From assembly GCF_041380015.1 (NCBI RefSeq), contig NZ_CP159978.1: 64,000 nucleotides of DNA, one strand, 5' to 3'. The position numbers were made by a program, and so were the translations under genes. Under the pieces are notes generated by a model that saw only the letters and a list, made by a program, of their open reading frames with translations, did no database searches and was not told where the DNA came from. Positions 32,812 through 40,922 of this stretch are shown here, piece by piece (positions within the stretch are counted from its first letter, which is position 1; each line of letters begins with the position of its first letter). This DNA comes from Buchananella felis. Its GTDB lineage: Bacteria > Actinomycetota > Actinomycetes > Actinomycetales > Actinomycetaceae.

Positions 32812-33794
32812 AGCCTTGCCTTCCCCTCAGCTCGCTCCCCTGCGGCCGCCATCGCACCGGCCGGGATGGGCGCGGCGGGGCGGGCGGCAACGTCGTCCCT
32901 CCGGCGGCGCAGCTGGTTGCGGGCGATCCAGCGGGCCACCAGGCCACGGCGCGGCGCGGCCAGCAGGGAGAACAGGAAGAACACGGACAGGACCACCACG
33001 ATCACCGGGCCGGTGGGGACGTTGCCGGCGGAGACGGAGACGTAGGCGCCTATCGCGCTGCCCAGACCGCCCAGGAAGGCGGACAGGACGACCATGGAGG
33101 GCAGCGAGTTGGTCCACTGGCGGGCGGTGGCCGGCGGCATGACCACGAAGGCCACCATCAGCACCAGTCCCACGGCCTTCACGCCGATCACGGTGGCGGC
33201 CACGATTGCGGCGAAGAGGGCCAGGTCCAGCCACTTGCCCTTCAGGCCGATGACGGTGGCGTGGGCGGAGTCGAACGCCCGCAGCGAGAACTCCTTGAAC
33301 AGCGCCAGCATGATCGCCAGGGCGATGCCGCCCACCACCAGGGAGGTGATCAGGTCGGCCTGGGTGAGGTGGGAGGCGTTGCCGAACAGGTAGTCCTGGA
33401 TGCCGCCCTTGCCCTTGTAGCGGCCGTTGGTGATGATCCGCATCATGACCATGCCGATGCCGAAGAACACCGTCAGCACCACCACCATGGCGGCGTCGAT
33501 GGGCAGCTTGGAGTGGCTGCGAATGTAGTTGGTCAACACGGCGGCCAGGGTGCCGGCCACCACCGCACCAACGGTCAGGGTGACCAGGTTGCGGCCGTCC
33601 AGGTCCAGGGCCACGGCCACCAGGAAGGCACCCAGCGTGCCGGGCAGGGCGGAGTGGCTGACCACGTCGGAGATGAGGGACTGCTTGCGCAGGTAGGCGA
33701 AGCAGCCCAGCGCGCCTGCAACCACACCGATCACGGTGGTGCCCAGCAGCACCATCCGGAAGGTGTAGGAGGCCAGGAATTCGGCGATGCTCAT
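32808..33794 (-). CDS. Metal (Mn/Zn-type) ABC transporter permease, first subunit
   Basis: ABC-3 family permease of 328 residues with MSIAEFLASYTFRMVLLG at the start, then CFAYLRKQSLISDVVSHSAL (family RxxSLxxDxxSHxxLPG), a central GKGGIQDYLFGNASHLTQAD stretch and VGLVLMVAFVVMPPATARQW. Two subunits of different sequence suggest a heterodimeric channel, as in TroCD or SitCD systems. It starts next to the ATPase stop. The C-terminus ends in a Pro/Ala/Gly-rich tail. Confidence 0.93.
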   Translation of the reverse strand: MSIAEFLASYTFRMVLLGTTVIGVVAGALGCFAYLRKQSLISDVVSHSALPGTLGAFLVAVALDLDGRNLVTLTVGAVVAGTLAAVLTNYIRSHSKLPIDAAMVVVLTVFFGIGMVMMRIITNGRYKGKGGIQDYLFGNASHLTQADLITSLVVGGIALAIMLALFKEFSLRAFDSAHATVIGLKGKWLDLALFAAIVAATVIGVKAVGLVLMVAFVVMPPATARQWTNSLPSMVVLSAFLGGLGSAIGAYVSVSAGNVPTGPVIVVVLSVFFLFSLLAAPRRGLVARWIARNQLRRRRDDVAARPAAPIPAGAMAAAGERAEGKARL

Positions 33795-34646
33795 TTACTC
33801 GCCCACCGCGAAGGAGAGGAAGGACTCGTCCAGGGCCGGAACCTCGTAGGCGGCCTGGATGGCCTCGCGGGTGAAGGCCTGGGCGGTGGTGCCCGAGGCG
33901 ATCAGGCGGCGGTTGAGCAGCGCCACGTGGTCGCAGTACTGGCCCACGGTGGCCAGGTCGTGGTGGACCAGGATGACGGTCTTGCCCTGCTCGCGCAGGC
34001 TGCGCAGCACGTCCAGGATCGCGCCCTGGCTCTTGGCGTCGATACCGGCGAAGGGCTCGTCCATGCAGTACAGGTCGGGCTCCTGCACCAGGGCGCGGGC
34101 CAGGAAGACGCGCTGGCGCTGGCCGCCGCTGAGCTGGCCGATCTGGCGGCCGGCGAACTCGCTCATGCCGACCGTCTCTAGCGCCTTGCGGGCGGCGTCC
34201 TTCTGTTTGCGGCCGGGCCACTTCAGCAGGCCCAGGCTGGCGTAGGTGCCCATGGTGACCACGTCCAGGACGGTGGCCGGGAAGTCCCAGTCGACGCTGG
34301 CGGCCTGCGGCATGTAGGCCACGCGGGAGCGCACGGTGGAAAGCGGCTTGCCGAAGAACTCGACCTCGCCGCGCACCGGGGTGAGCAGGCCCAGGATGCA
34401 CTTGAGGAGGGTGGACTTGCCGGCGCCGTTGGGGCCAACCACGCCCATGATCACGCCCGTGGGGACGTCCAGGTCGATGTCTGTGAGCACCGGCGCGCTG
34501 TGGTAGGCGGCGGTGAGGCCGCGCACCTTGCAGGCGATGGCCTCGCTGGGCGGCGTGGCGGCCGGGGAGCCGGATTGGACGACGTTGGCCGCAGCGGCCG
34601 TCGCGTCTACCGCGCGGCCCCCAGTGTTAGCGGACGTGTTGGACAC
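33795..34646 (-). CDS. Metal (Mn/Zn-type) ABC transporter ATP-binding protein
   Basis: ATPase of the metal importer. GTG 34646 (VSNTSANTGGRAVDA) is chosen because AAGGAGG sits correctly for it; the ATG two codons earlier is directly against that site. After a ~45-residue Ala-rich N-terminal extension the domain shows Walker A GPNGAGKSTLLKC, Q-loop MPQAASVDWDFP, signature LSGGQRQRVFLARALVQ, Walker B DLYCMDEPFAGID and switch HHDLATVGQYC. ASVDWDFP after the Q-loop is typical of the Mn/Zn family. The preceding hairpin may reduce its expression relative to the binding protein. Confidence 0.94.
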   Translation of the reverse strand: MSNTSANTGGRAVDATAAAANVVQSGSPAATPPSEAIACKVRGLTAAYHSAPVLTDIDLDVPTGVIMGVVGPNGAGKSTLLKCILGLLTPVRGEVEFFGKPLSTVRSRVAYMPQAASVDWDFPATVLDVVTMGTYASLGLLKWPGRKQKDAARKALETVGMSEFAGRQIGQLSGGQRQRVFLARALVQEPDLYCMDEPFAGIDAKSQGAILDVLRSLREQGKTVILVHHDLATVGQYCDHVALLNRRLIASGTTAQAFTREAIQAAYEVPALDESFLSFAVGE

Positions 34647-34692
34647 TTCCATCCTCCTTCGGTGGAGGGGTGTTGGCGCTGTTGCGCCGGAG

Positions 34693-34731
34693 CCGCGCGG
34701 CCACCCCCCTCCAACAAGGGTGGCCGCGCGG
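34693..34731 (-). terminator. Hairpin between the metal-binding protein and ATPase genes
   Basis: A 14-bp perfect stem (CCGCGCGGCCACCC / GGGTGGCCGCGCGG) with an 11-nt loop inside the operon. It probably works as a partial terminator or an mRNA stabiliser for the solute-binding protein message. Confidence 0.55.
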
Positions 34732-34776
34732 GGGTTGGAGGGCCCGAGGGCCCCGCTTACCCGTCGCTGAGCGGCC

Positions 34777-35736
34777 TCACTTTCCGCCCAGCGCCTCCAC
34801 GATTGCGTCGACGTTGTGCTTGAAGACGCCCAGGTAGGTGTCAACGCCCTCCTCGGCGCCCAGGGAGTCAGCGAACAGCTCCTTGTCGCTGATCTGGACG
34901 TCCCAGCCCGCCTTCTTCACGGCCTCCTGCAGGTGCTGGATGGCCTGGGGGTTGGCCAGGTTGTCCTGGAAGATGACCGGGACCTTCTTCTCCGCGACCA
35001 TCTTGGCCAGCGCGTCGATGTCCGCAGCGGAGAGCTGTGCCTCAGAGGAGACGAAGTCGGTGGCGTGGATCTCCAGGTTGAAGGAGGCGCCCAGGTAGTT
35101 GAAGGCGTCGTGGCCGGTGACCAGCACGCGGGTGGCCAGGCCCTCGAAGGCCTTCTCGGCGTCGGCCTTGGCCGTGGCGATCTCGTCCTGGTACTTCTTG
35201 GCGTTGGTCTTGTAGGTCTCAGCATTGGCCGGGTCAACCTCAGCCAGCTTGTCGGCAATGTAGCCGGTGACCAGGATCCAGTTGTCCGGGGAGTTCCAGA
35301 TGTGCGGGTCGTGCAGCGGGTTGCCCTTGTCGTCGGTCTCCGGCCAGTCCAGCAGGTTTTCGGCAGGGAGCATCTCGCCAACCGCGATCTGCTTGTCGCC
35401 CAGGCCCTCTAGCTGGTCCAGCATCTGGGCCTCCATGTGCAGACCGGTCCACACGGTCAGGTCTGCGGCCTGCATGGTCTCCAGGTCCTTGGTGGTGGGC
35501 TGGTAGGTGTGCGGGTCTCCACCGGGGCCAACCATCGTGGTGATGTTGGCGTCGGGCGCGATGTTCTTCACCGCGTCGGCCAGGTAGCCGGTGGTTGCAA
35601 AGACGTCCAGGCTCTCGGAAGCGGCGCCGCCGTCGGCAGCCTGCTTCTGGTCGTTCTTGGCGCTGCAGCCGGCCAGCAAAAGGGCAGAGCTGGCCGCGAC
35701 GGCAACAGCACCGCGCATGAGCCTTGCGTACTTCAT
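34777..35736 (-). CDS. Metal ABC transporter solute-binding lipoprotein (cluster 9, TroA/MntA/ZnuA-like)
   Basis: 319 residues from ATG 35736 (MKYARLMRG) after AAGGGGAA. The signal peptide ends in a lipobox (SALLLAGCSAKN). Cluster 9 features are the first ligand histidine in GPGGDPHTYQPTTKDLETM, the second in DPHIWNSPDNW, a linker helix, HDAFNYLGASFNLEIHATDF and the C-terminal ADSLGAEEGVDTYLGVFKHN with the aspartate ligand. There is no His-rich loop of the kind common in zinc-specific ZnuA, which slightly favours manganese. First gene of the operon, with a DtxR-box-like site in its upstream region. Confidence 0.93.
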   Translation of the reverse strand: MKYARLMRGAVAVAASSALLLAGCSAKNDQKQAADGGAASESLDVFATTGYLADAVKNIAPDANITTMVGPGGDPHTYQPTTKDLETMQAADLTVWTGLHMEAQMLDQLEGLGDKQIAVGEMLPAENLLDWPETDDKGNPLHDPHIWNSPDNWILVTGYIADKLAEVDPANAETYKTNAKKYQDEIATAKADAEKAFEGLATRVLVTGHDAFNYLGASFNLEIHATDFVSSEAQLSAADIDALAKMVAEKKVPVIFQDNLANPQAIQHLQEAVKKAGWDVQISDKELFADSLGAEEGVDTYLGVFKHNVDAIVEALGGK

Positions 35737-35788
35737 AAGTTCCCCTTTCGACATCACCGTAACTTATTGTTCGGCGAGACGTAGTCAG

Positions 35789-35807
35789 TGAGCGTAGCCT
35801 AACCTCG
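35789..35807 (-). promoter_or_regulatory. DtxR/IdeR-box-like site upstream of the metal transporter
   Basis: The minus strand reads CGAGGTTAGGCTACGCTCA. It matches about 13 of 19 positions of the DtxR/IdeR consensus TTAGGTTAGCCTAACCTAA, with the left half best conserved. It lies 53-71 bp upstream of the binding-protein start. Confidence 0.45.
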
Positions 35808-35974
35808 GCCACAAACTTGAGAATAGTCCTCACAAAGAGGGGTGCCTGGGAACAAAGGCACAGGGAAAACGTGGCATTGCTCAAGAAAATGCGGGAAGGC
35901 CACGCGGAGCCGCGCAGCGTCCAGTGTGCACAATCACACGGCGCGCGATCCGAGCTGACGTTCGCGACATAAAG

Positions 35975-36008
35975 GTGGGGCCGGCCCGCCGAAGCGGGCC
36001 GGCCCCAC
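35975..36008 (-). terminator. Terminator hairpin after msrB
   Basis: A perfect 15-bp stem (GTGGGGCCGGCCCGC / GCGGGCCGGCCCCAC) with loop CGAA, 67 bp past the msrB stop. Confidence 0.65.
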
Positions 36009-36074
36009 AGCCAGCTCCCAGCCGCATCAACCCGTCCGGAACCCGCCCCCATCGGCGGGTCCCGCCGGCCCTCA

Positions 36075-36548
36075 CTACAGCGGCTTGAACTGAAGCGACA
36101 CAGAGTTCATGCAGAACCTGTTACCCGTAGGAGTCTGCGGGGCATCCGGGAAGACGTGCCCCAAGTGAGAGTCACACCGGGCGCAGCGCACCTCCGTGCG
36201 CAGCATCCCGTGACTGCGGTCCTCCAGCAGCCTCACCGCGCCGCCGTCCAGCGGCGCGTAGAACGACGGCCAACCACAGTGCGAATCGAACTTGGTCAAC
36301 GAATCGAACAGCTGGGCCCCGCAACCGCCGCAAGAGTAGGTGCCCTCACGGTCCTCGTGCAGCAGCTCGCCCGTGTGCGGCCGCTCAGTGCCGGCCTCCC
36401 GCAGCACGTGGTAGGCCAGCGGGCTCAACCGGGCCCGCCACTGCGCCTCCGTGACCGGAAAGTCCTGCCCCTCCCCGGCCTCACCAGAATCGGGCCCCGG
36501 GTTGGGGGCGGCAGCCAAGGCGTCGTCGGACACAGAATCAAAAGTCAT
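36075..36548 (-). CDS. msrB: Peptide methionine-R-sulfoxide reductase
   Basis: Reduces methionine-R-sulfoxide in oxidised proteins. ATG 36548 (MTFDSVSDDALAAAP) follows GGGAGAGC. A ~25-residue Gly/Glu/Pro-rich N-terminus precedes the domain. It shows the two zinc CxxC pairs (CGGCGAQLF and CARCDSHLGHVF), the family phrase DSHCGWPSFY and the catalytic cysteine in GNRFCMNSVSLQF. 157 residues, typical for MsrB. Its start is one base past the mscS stop, so the two genes are co-transcribed; oxidative and osmotic protection may be linked. Confidence 0.95.
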   Translation of the reverse strand: MTFDSVSDDALAAAPNPGPDSGEAGEGQDFPVTEAQWRARLSPLAYHVLREAGTERPHTGELLHEDREGTYSCGGCGAQLFDSLTKFDSHCGWPSFYAPLDGGAVRLLEDRSHGMLRTEVRCARCDSHLGHVFPDAPQTPTGNRFCMNSVSLQFKPL

Positions 36549-36549
36549 T

Positions 36550-37647
36550 TCAGCTCTCCCTCTCAATCGCGCCCTCCACGCGAGTGCGCGGCAAACTCGT
36601 GGGGGCATTTTGCTGCAACCAGGACACCACGTGCTCGCGCAACTGGCAGCGCAGCTTCCACACGTCGCCCGGCGTCGCGGCCGAAACCAGCAGGCGCAAC
36701 TCCACGCTGCCACCCTTGGCGTCCGTCACCTCCACCGCGCACTCCCGGGCATCCCACAACTCGCAAGACTCCAGGAAACTACGCGCCTCGGCGCGCACCA
36801 ACTCAACCGGCACCCGCCAATCCACGTCCACGAACACCTGCCCAATCCCGTCCTCGCCGTGCCGCGACCGCGTCTCGAAGAACGTCTTGATGAACAGCGT
36901 GGAGGGAACCACCACGTGGCGCCCGTCCCACACGGACAACACCACGTAGGTCAGCGTCACCTCCTCCACCTTGCCCGTGTTCGACTCGATAGTCACCGTG
37001 TCCCCCACCCGCACCGCGTTCGTAAACGCCAACTGCAGGCCCGCGAACAGGTTCGCCAAACTGGACTGCGCCGCCAAGCCCGCCACCAGCGAGATCAAAC
37101 CCGCCGACGCGAGCACCGACGTCATCGCCGTGCGCGCCCCCGGGAACGTCATGATGATCGCCACCGTGCCAGCCACGCTCACAATCGCCACCGCCACCCG
37201 GCGAATCATCTGCGCCTGCGTGGTGCGCCGGCGGGCCGTGAGCGGGTCGTCCACACTCAACGCCACCACCCGCTGCTCCGCGTGCACGATCAGGCGCGCC
37301 ACCAGCCAGGTCGCCACCGCGATCGCGCACACCAGCAAGAAGTGAGAGACCAACTCCACCCAATGCGGCTCCACCGCCAGCGGACGCGCCGCCCGCGTCA
37401 CGTTCAACACCGCAAACGCGCCCACGGCCATGCCCAGCAGCAGCATCGGCAGGCGCAACCGCCGCGACGGCGCCGCCTGGTGACGCCGCAGCGTGCCCAC
37501 CTTCCACACCATGTAGACGGCCAGGCCCACGCCGGCGCCCACCACGGCACCAACCGAGATCGGCAGGCCAAACTCGATCAGCGAAGCGGGCAGCTGGAAA
37601 GCGGCCAGTTCGGCAGCAAAAACAGACGGAGAAATCGCGGCGAGCAT
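36550..37647 (-). CDS. mscS: Small-conductance mechanosensitive channel, MscS family
   Basis: Releases solutes on hypo-osmotic shock. 365 residues: four hydrophobic segments (for example FGLPISVGAVVGAGVGLAVYM, LLLGMAVGAFAVLNV, LLVCAIAVATWLVARLI and VAIVSVAGTVAIIMTF), then the pore helix region GLISLVAGLAAQSSLANLFAG, the beta domain VRVGDTVTIESNTGKVEEV with WDGRHVVVPSTLF, and an alpha/beta C-terminal domain ending near RVEGAIERES. It is the first gene of an mscS-msrB pair. Confidence 0.92.
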   Translation of the reverse strand: MLAAISPSVFAAELAAFQLPASLIEFGLPISVGAVVGAGVGLAVYMVWKVGTLRRHQAAPSRRLRLPMLLLGMAVGAFAVLNVTRAARPLAVEPHWVELVSHFLLVCAIAVATWLVARLIVHAEQRVVALSVDDPLTARRRTTQAQMIRRVAVAIVSVAGTVAIIMTFPGARTAMTSVLASAGLISLVAGLAAQSSLANLFAGLQLAFTNAVRVGDTVTIESNTGKVEEVTLTYVVLSVWDGRHVVVPSTLFIKTFFETRSRHGEDGIGQVFVDVDWRVPVELVRAEARSFLESCELWDARECAVEVTDAKGGSVELRLLVSAATPGDVWKLRCQLREHVVSWLQQNAPTSLPRTRVEGAIERES

Positions 37648-37716
37648 GCGCTCAGTCTAGGTGGGAGCCATCGCACCGAGAGGTGGGGTGGCGGGGTGGG
37701 GGCAGTCTTGATGGAC

Positions 37717-37876
37717 GACGCCCCACCTGGCGTGGCGGCCATTCTGGGCGCCCGGTTTCCGCTACCACCGCCGGCCGACGCCCCACCTGGCGTAGCGGCC
37801 ATTCAGGGCGCCCGGTTTCCGCTGCCACCGCCGGCCGACGCCCCACCTGGCGTGGCGGCCATCGCACCCAGACGCG
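37717..37876. repeat. 60-bp tandem repeat, about 2.6 copies
   Basis: GACGCCCCACCTGGCGT starts at 37717, 37777 and 37837, exactly 60 bp apart, each followed by the same GGCGCCCGGTTTCCGCT phrase except in the partial last copy. The gap 37648-38118 has no convincing gene. Confidence 0.8.
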
Positions 37877-38118
37877 GGGTGGCGAGGCGGTGAGGGGTGG
37901 CTACGGATAGGGGGCCAAGGCGCGGGGTGGCGGGGTGGCGCGTCGGCGGGGTGGCGGTCCGCTGCGGGCGCCATCTTCATGCTGCGAAGGTACAGGGGGC
38001 GGGGCGGAGGAACGTCGTCTCATTAAGGAAGTAGCAGTCACGGCCCCGGCGGGCATGTCGCACCAACGCTGAGCACCTTCCCCCACGGACGTTGCAGTAA
38101 CTCCGAGGGAGTGGGCGT

Positions 38119-38523
38119 TTAGCCCCAGCCCAACTCGTGCAGCCGATCATCCTCGATCCCAAAATGGTGGGCGATCTCGTGGACAACCGTAACCGCGATC
38201 TCCTCCACCAGCTCCGCCCGGTCCTCGCACATTCGCTTCAGAGGCCCACGGAAGATCGTGATGCGATCCGGCAACGCCCCGGCGCCCCAATAATCCCCGC
38301 GCTCCGTGAGCGGCGTGCCCTCATACAAACCCAACAAATCGTCGGAATGCTCCTCGCCGCAGCCCTCACACCAAAACGGCTCGGCAGACCCAAGCTGCTC
38401 ATCGGTGGGCTCGTCCTCCACCAGCACCACCACGTTGTCCAAGTGGTTTAACAGCTCGGCAGGGATTTGCTCTAGCGCCTCTTCCACGGCGGCATCGAAC
38501 ACGTCATCCGTCACGTCAATCAC
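38119..38523 (-). CDS. Minimal zinc metallopeptidase (MMP-like, DUF1025/PF06262 type)
   Basis: 134 residues from GTG 38523 (VIDVTDDVFDAAVEEALEQI), preceded by GGGAGG. The zincin motif is clear: VTVVHEIAHHFGIEDDRLHELGWG, where HExxH plus the downstream Glu/Asp-His elements form the metal site. The N-terminal part EALEQIPAELLNHLDNVVVLVED and GLYEGTPLTERG are family phrases. Biological substrates of this actinobacterial family are not established. It is flanked by two repeat blocks and is not in an obvious operon. Confidence 0.87.
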   Translation of the reverse strand: MIDVTDDVFDAAVEEALEQIPAELLNHLDNVVVLVEDEPTDEQLGSAEPFWCEGCGEEHSDDLLGLYEGTPLTERGDYWGAGALPDRITIFRGPLKRMCEDRAELVEEIAVTVVHEIAHHFGIEDDRLHELGWG

Positions 38524-38689
38524 CCGCCCATCCTCCCACCCCGCAAGCGCTGAGGCCGCGCACCTCTTGACCCCACCCTGGCGCACTCACCCGCACTCCC
38601 GTGCGAGCGGCCGAACACGGCGCCCCAGGTCACCGCGGGAGGTCTCATGGGGCGATACCGAGCCATCTCCCTCCCCCACGCGCGGGGTA

Positions 38690-39055
38690 AGTGCGACCGA
38701 ACGGGGGCACGGCACCACGCGGTCACACCGACCCCAACCACACATGCGTACGGTGGGGGTAAATCCGACCGAACGGGGGCACGGCACCAACCGGTCACAT
38801 CGCCCCCAACCGCACATGCGTACGCACCGGGTACATCCGACCGAACGGGGGCACGGCACCACGCGGTCACACCAACCCCAACCACACATGCGTACGCCCC
38901 GGGTACATCCGACCGAACCGGGGCGCGGCACCAACCGGTCACACCGCCCCCAACCACACATGCGTACGGTGGGGGTACATCCGACCGAACCGGGGCACGG
39001 CACCAACCGGTCACACCAACCCCAACCACACATCCGTACGCACCGGGGCAACTCC
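38690..39055. repeat. 72-bp tandem repeat, five copies
   Basis: GACCGAAC(G/C)GGGGC occurs at 38695, 38767, 38839, 38911 and 38983, exactly 72 bp apart, each unit with GGTCACACC and AACCACACATGCGTACG. Because 72 is divisible by three, several frames stay open; one minus frame gives a 24-residue repeat (MCGWGWCDRLVPCPG). There is no ribosome site or signal to support a gene. It separates the metallopeptidase from the tRNA cluster. Confidence 0.85.
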
Positions 39056-39196
39056 CCACCTGGCAAGAAACCTTGCAAAATCGGGCAAACCACCCGCTGT
39101 GTCCCGTCTCACCTGAAGACGATTTGCTCTCCGGGAACTTTTGCCTCTAAGCTGTTCCACGTTCCAAAGGGCGCCCTGCCCGGCGGAGCGGCTCTG

Positions 39197-39269
39197 GCCC
39201 CCATCGTCTAGCGGCCCAGGACGCCGCCCTTTCACGGCGGTAGCACGGGTTCGAATCCCGTTGGGGGTA
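39197..39269 (+). tRNA. tRNA-Glu (TTC)
   Basis: Acceptor GCCCCCA with TGGGGGT (G-T first pair), D arm GTCT..AGGAC, anticodon loop with TTC between CGCC-type stems, T arm ACGGG-TTCGAAT-CCCGT, discriminator A. Confidence 0.93.
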
Positions 39270-39310
39270 CAACCTCCAGGTTTTCCGGAGTCATGGTCTT
39301 GTGCCAACAA

Positions 39311-39384
39311 GGCCCCGTAGCGCAGTTGGTTAGCGCGCCGCCCTGTCACGGCGGAGGTCGCGGGTTCAAGTCCCGTCGGGGTCG
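39311..39384 (+). tRNA. tRNA-Asp (GTC)
   Basis: Acceptor GGCCCCG with CGGGGTC, D arm GCGC/GCGC, anticodon stem CCGCC-CTGTCAC-GGCGG (anticodon GTC), T arm GCGGG-TTCAAGT-CCCGT. Confidence 0.95.
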
Positions 39385-39430
39385 CGGATGTGAAACTGCC
39401 CGGTGATTTCACCGGGCTGTGGAGCATTAA

Positions 39431-39503
39431 GGCTCTGTAGCTCAGTTGGTAGAGCGTTCGACTGAAAATCGAAAGGTCACCGGATCGACACCGGTCGGAG
39501 CCA
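39431..39503 (+). tRNA. tRNA-Phe (GAA)
   Basis: Acceptor GGCTCTG with CGGAGCC, D arm GCTC/GAGC, anticodon loop CTGAAAA (GAA), T arm ACCGG-ATCGACA-CCGGT. The T-loop starts with A instead of the usual T54. Confidence 0.94.
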
Positions 39504-39508
39504 CGATC

Positions 39509-39534
39509 AGCCCCGAGGAAACTCGGGGCTTTTT
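39509..39534 (+). terminator. Rho-independent terminator of the tRNA cluster
   Basis: AGCCCCGAG-GAAA-CTCGGGGCT followed by TTTT, six bases after tRNA-Phe. It is one of the few terminators here with a clear U-run. Confidence 0.92.
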
Positions 39535-39578
39535 CGTATCTGCGGGATTTCCTCCGGCATTCCCTTCCCTCGATCAGT

Positions 39579-40922
39579 GGGCTATAGGACAAAATGTGTT
39601 GCTTTGGGGCTTGGTTTTCGTTGTGTTTGTTGGGCAAAGTGGGGTTTGAAGTTGGGGTGGGTCAACTTCAAGGTCGGACAGAATGTGTTGCTCTCGGGCC
39701 TGGTTTTCGTTGTGTTTGCAACGGATTGGCGGTGTTGAAGTTGGCGGGGGCAGTTTTGAGGGATGAACACTCCCAAATGCCCACTGTGTGCGGCGGTGAT
39801 GACCCGGCATGGCAAGACCCGTGGCGGGGCCCAGCGGTGGCGTTGTCGTAGCTGTAACGTCTCCCGGGTTGGCCATATTGACTCAAGCGCCAAACAGTTA
39901 CAGGCTTTCTTGGCCTGGTTGTTGGGTGCGGGCCGTCAGGTCGACATGCCTGGCGCTGGTAGGACCTTTCGGCGCCACTGCCAACAGTTTTGGTGTCTGT
40001 GGCCCTTGTCCCCGATCGTGGACGAGGTCCACGAAGTCATCTTCGTTGACGGTATCCATCTGGGACGCAAAGCAGTGGTCTTGATTGCCCGCAGTAGGCA
40101 CCACGTGCTGGGCTGGTACGTGGCCCGCAACGAAAACTCCCGGGCCTGGGCAGCGCTCTTAGCCAGGATCGCCCCACCACAGATGGTGGTCACTGACGGG
40201 GGCAGTGGTTTTGAAAAGGCCCGCAGACAGCACTGGCCAGACACTATGGTCCAGCGCTGTACTTTCCACGTTTTTGGGATGATCAAGACCGCTACCACCA
40301 CCCGTGGCAAGCTGGAAGCCTCCCGCCAGCTCTACGCTCTCGGACTCGACCTGATCCGTCTACACACCCGCGACCAGGCCATTGCCTGGGTCCAGGCCTA
40401 TCAAGCCTGGACCACACGTTGGCAGGGATTTCTAAACGAGAAGACCACCGGGCCAGACGGCAAGCAGTTCTTCACCCACGCGCCCTTAGTCAAGGCACGC
40501 AACAGTCTCAACCGCCTGTTGCGGGCAGGAGTGTTGTTCAGTTTTCTCGACTCGGGCTGGGAAACGGTGATGCCCGCGATGAACAACCAAATCGAAGGAG
40601 CAACTAACGCCCCGCTGCGTCAGATGCTGCGCGATCACCGCGGCCTGGGGCTAACCAGGCGGATCAAAGCGATCTTTTGGTGGTGCTACATGCACACCCA
40701 AGCCCCGCTACCGGCAGCCAAGATCCTTAAGACCATGCCCACCGACGCCCAGATCGAGGCCGCTTACCAAGCCGCTGCTCTCCACGCCAAACCCGATGAC
40801 TTCCTGCCCCGCTGGGGAGACGCGATTACCTGGAGAGAACTCCACCACACAACCCCACACCACAACGACTGGGACTAAGCAACCCCACCCACCCCAAAGC
40901 AACACATTTTGTCCTATAACCC
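39579..40922 (+). mobile_element. IS256-family element, IS1249-like
   Basis: A 1344-bp element. The ends start GGGCTATAGGACAAAATG (left) and GGGTTATAGGACAAAATG (inverted right); the inverted repeats continue for 31 bp with one mismatch. An 8-bp target duplication, CGATCAGT, lies at 39571-39578 and 40923-40930. Inside the left end a ~90-bp segment is duplicated (GGACA.AATGTGTTGCT at 39587 and 39676). It encodes one transposase. It sits between the tRNA terminator and cas3, with its right end 73 bp from the cas3 start. Confidence 0.93.
39763..40878 (+). CDS. IS1249-like transposase (IS256 family)
   Basis: 371 residues starting MNTPKCPLCAAVMTRHGKTR. A CxxC-type zinc-binding N-terminus (CPLC ... 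WRCRSC) is followed by the DDE catalytic core: VIFVDGIHLGRKAVVLIA (first Asp), MVVTDGGSGFEKA (second Asp) and QIEGATNAPLRQML (Glu). CTFHVFGMIK after the second Asp is typical of the IS256/Mutator group. The frame is intact from start to stop and the element ends are complete, so it may be active. It is transcribed towards the cas operon. Confidence 0.93.
   Translation: MNTPKCPLCAAVMTRHGKTRGGAQRWRCRSCNVSRVGHIDSSAKQLQAFLAWLLGAGRQVDMPGAGRTFRRHCQQFWCLWPLSPIVDEVHEVIFVDGIHLGRKAVVLIARSRHHVLGWYVARNENSRAWAALLARIAPPQMVVTDGGSGFEKARRQHWPDTMVQRCTFHVFGMIKTATTTRGKLEASRQLYALGLDLIRLHTRDQAIAWVQAYQAWTTRWQGFLNEKTTGPDGKQFFTHAPLVKARNSLNRLLRAGVLFSFLDSGWETVMPAMNNQIEGATNAPLRQMLRDHRGLGLTRRIKAIFWWCYMHTQAPLPAAKILKTMPTDAQIEAAYQAAALHAKPDDFLPRWGDAITWRELHHTTPHHNDWD

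Noticed and set aside
38520..39150. Frames over the 72-bp repeats encoding a Cys/Trp-rich 24-residue repeat
   Set aside because: Several frames on both strands are open only because the period is a multiple of three; no start signals and no composition favouring one frame.
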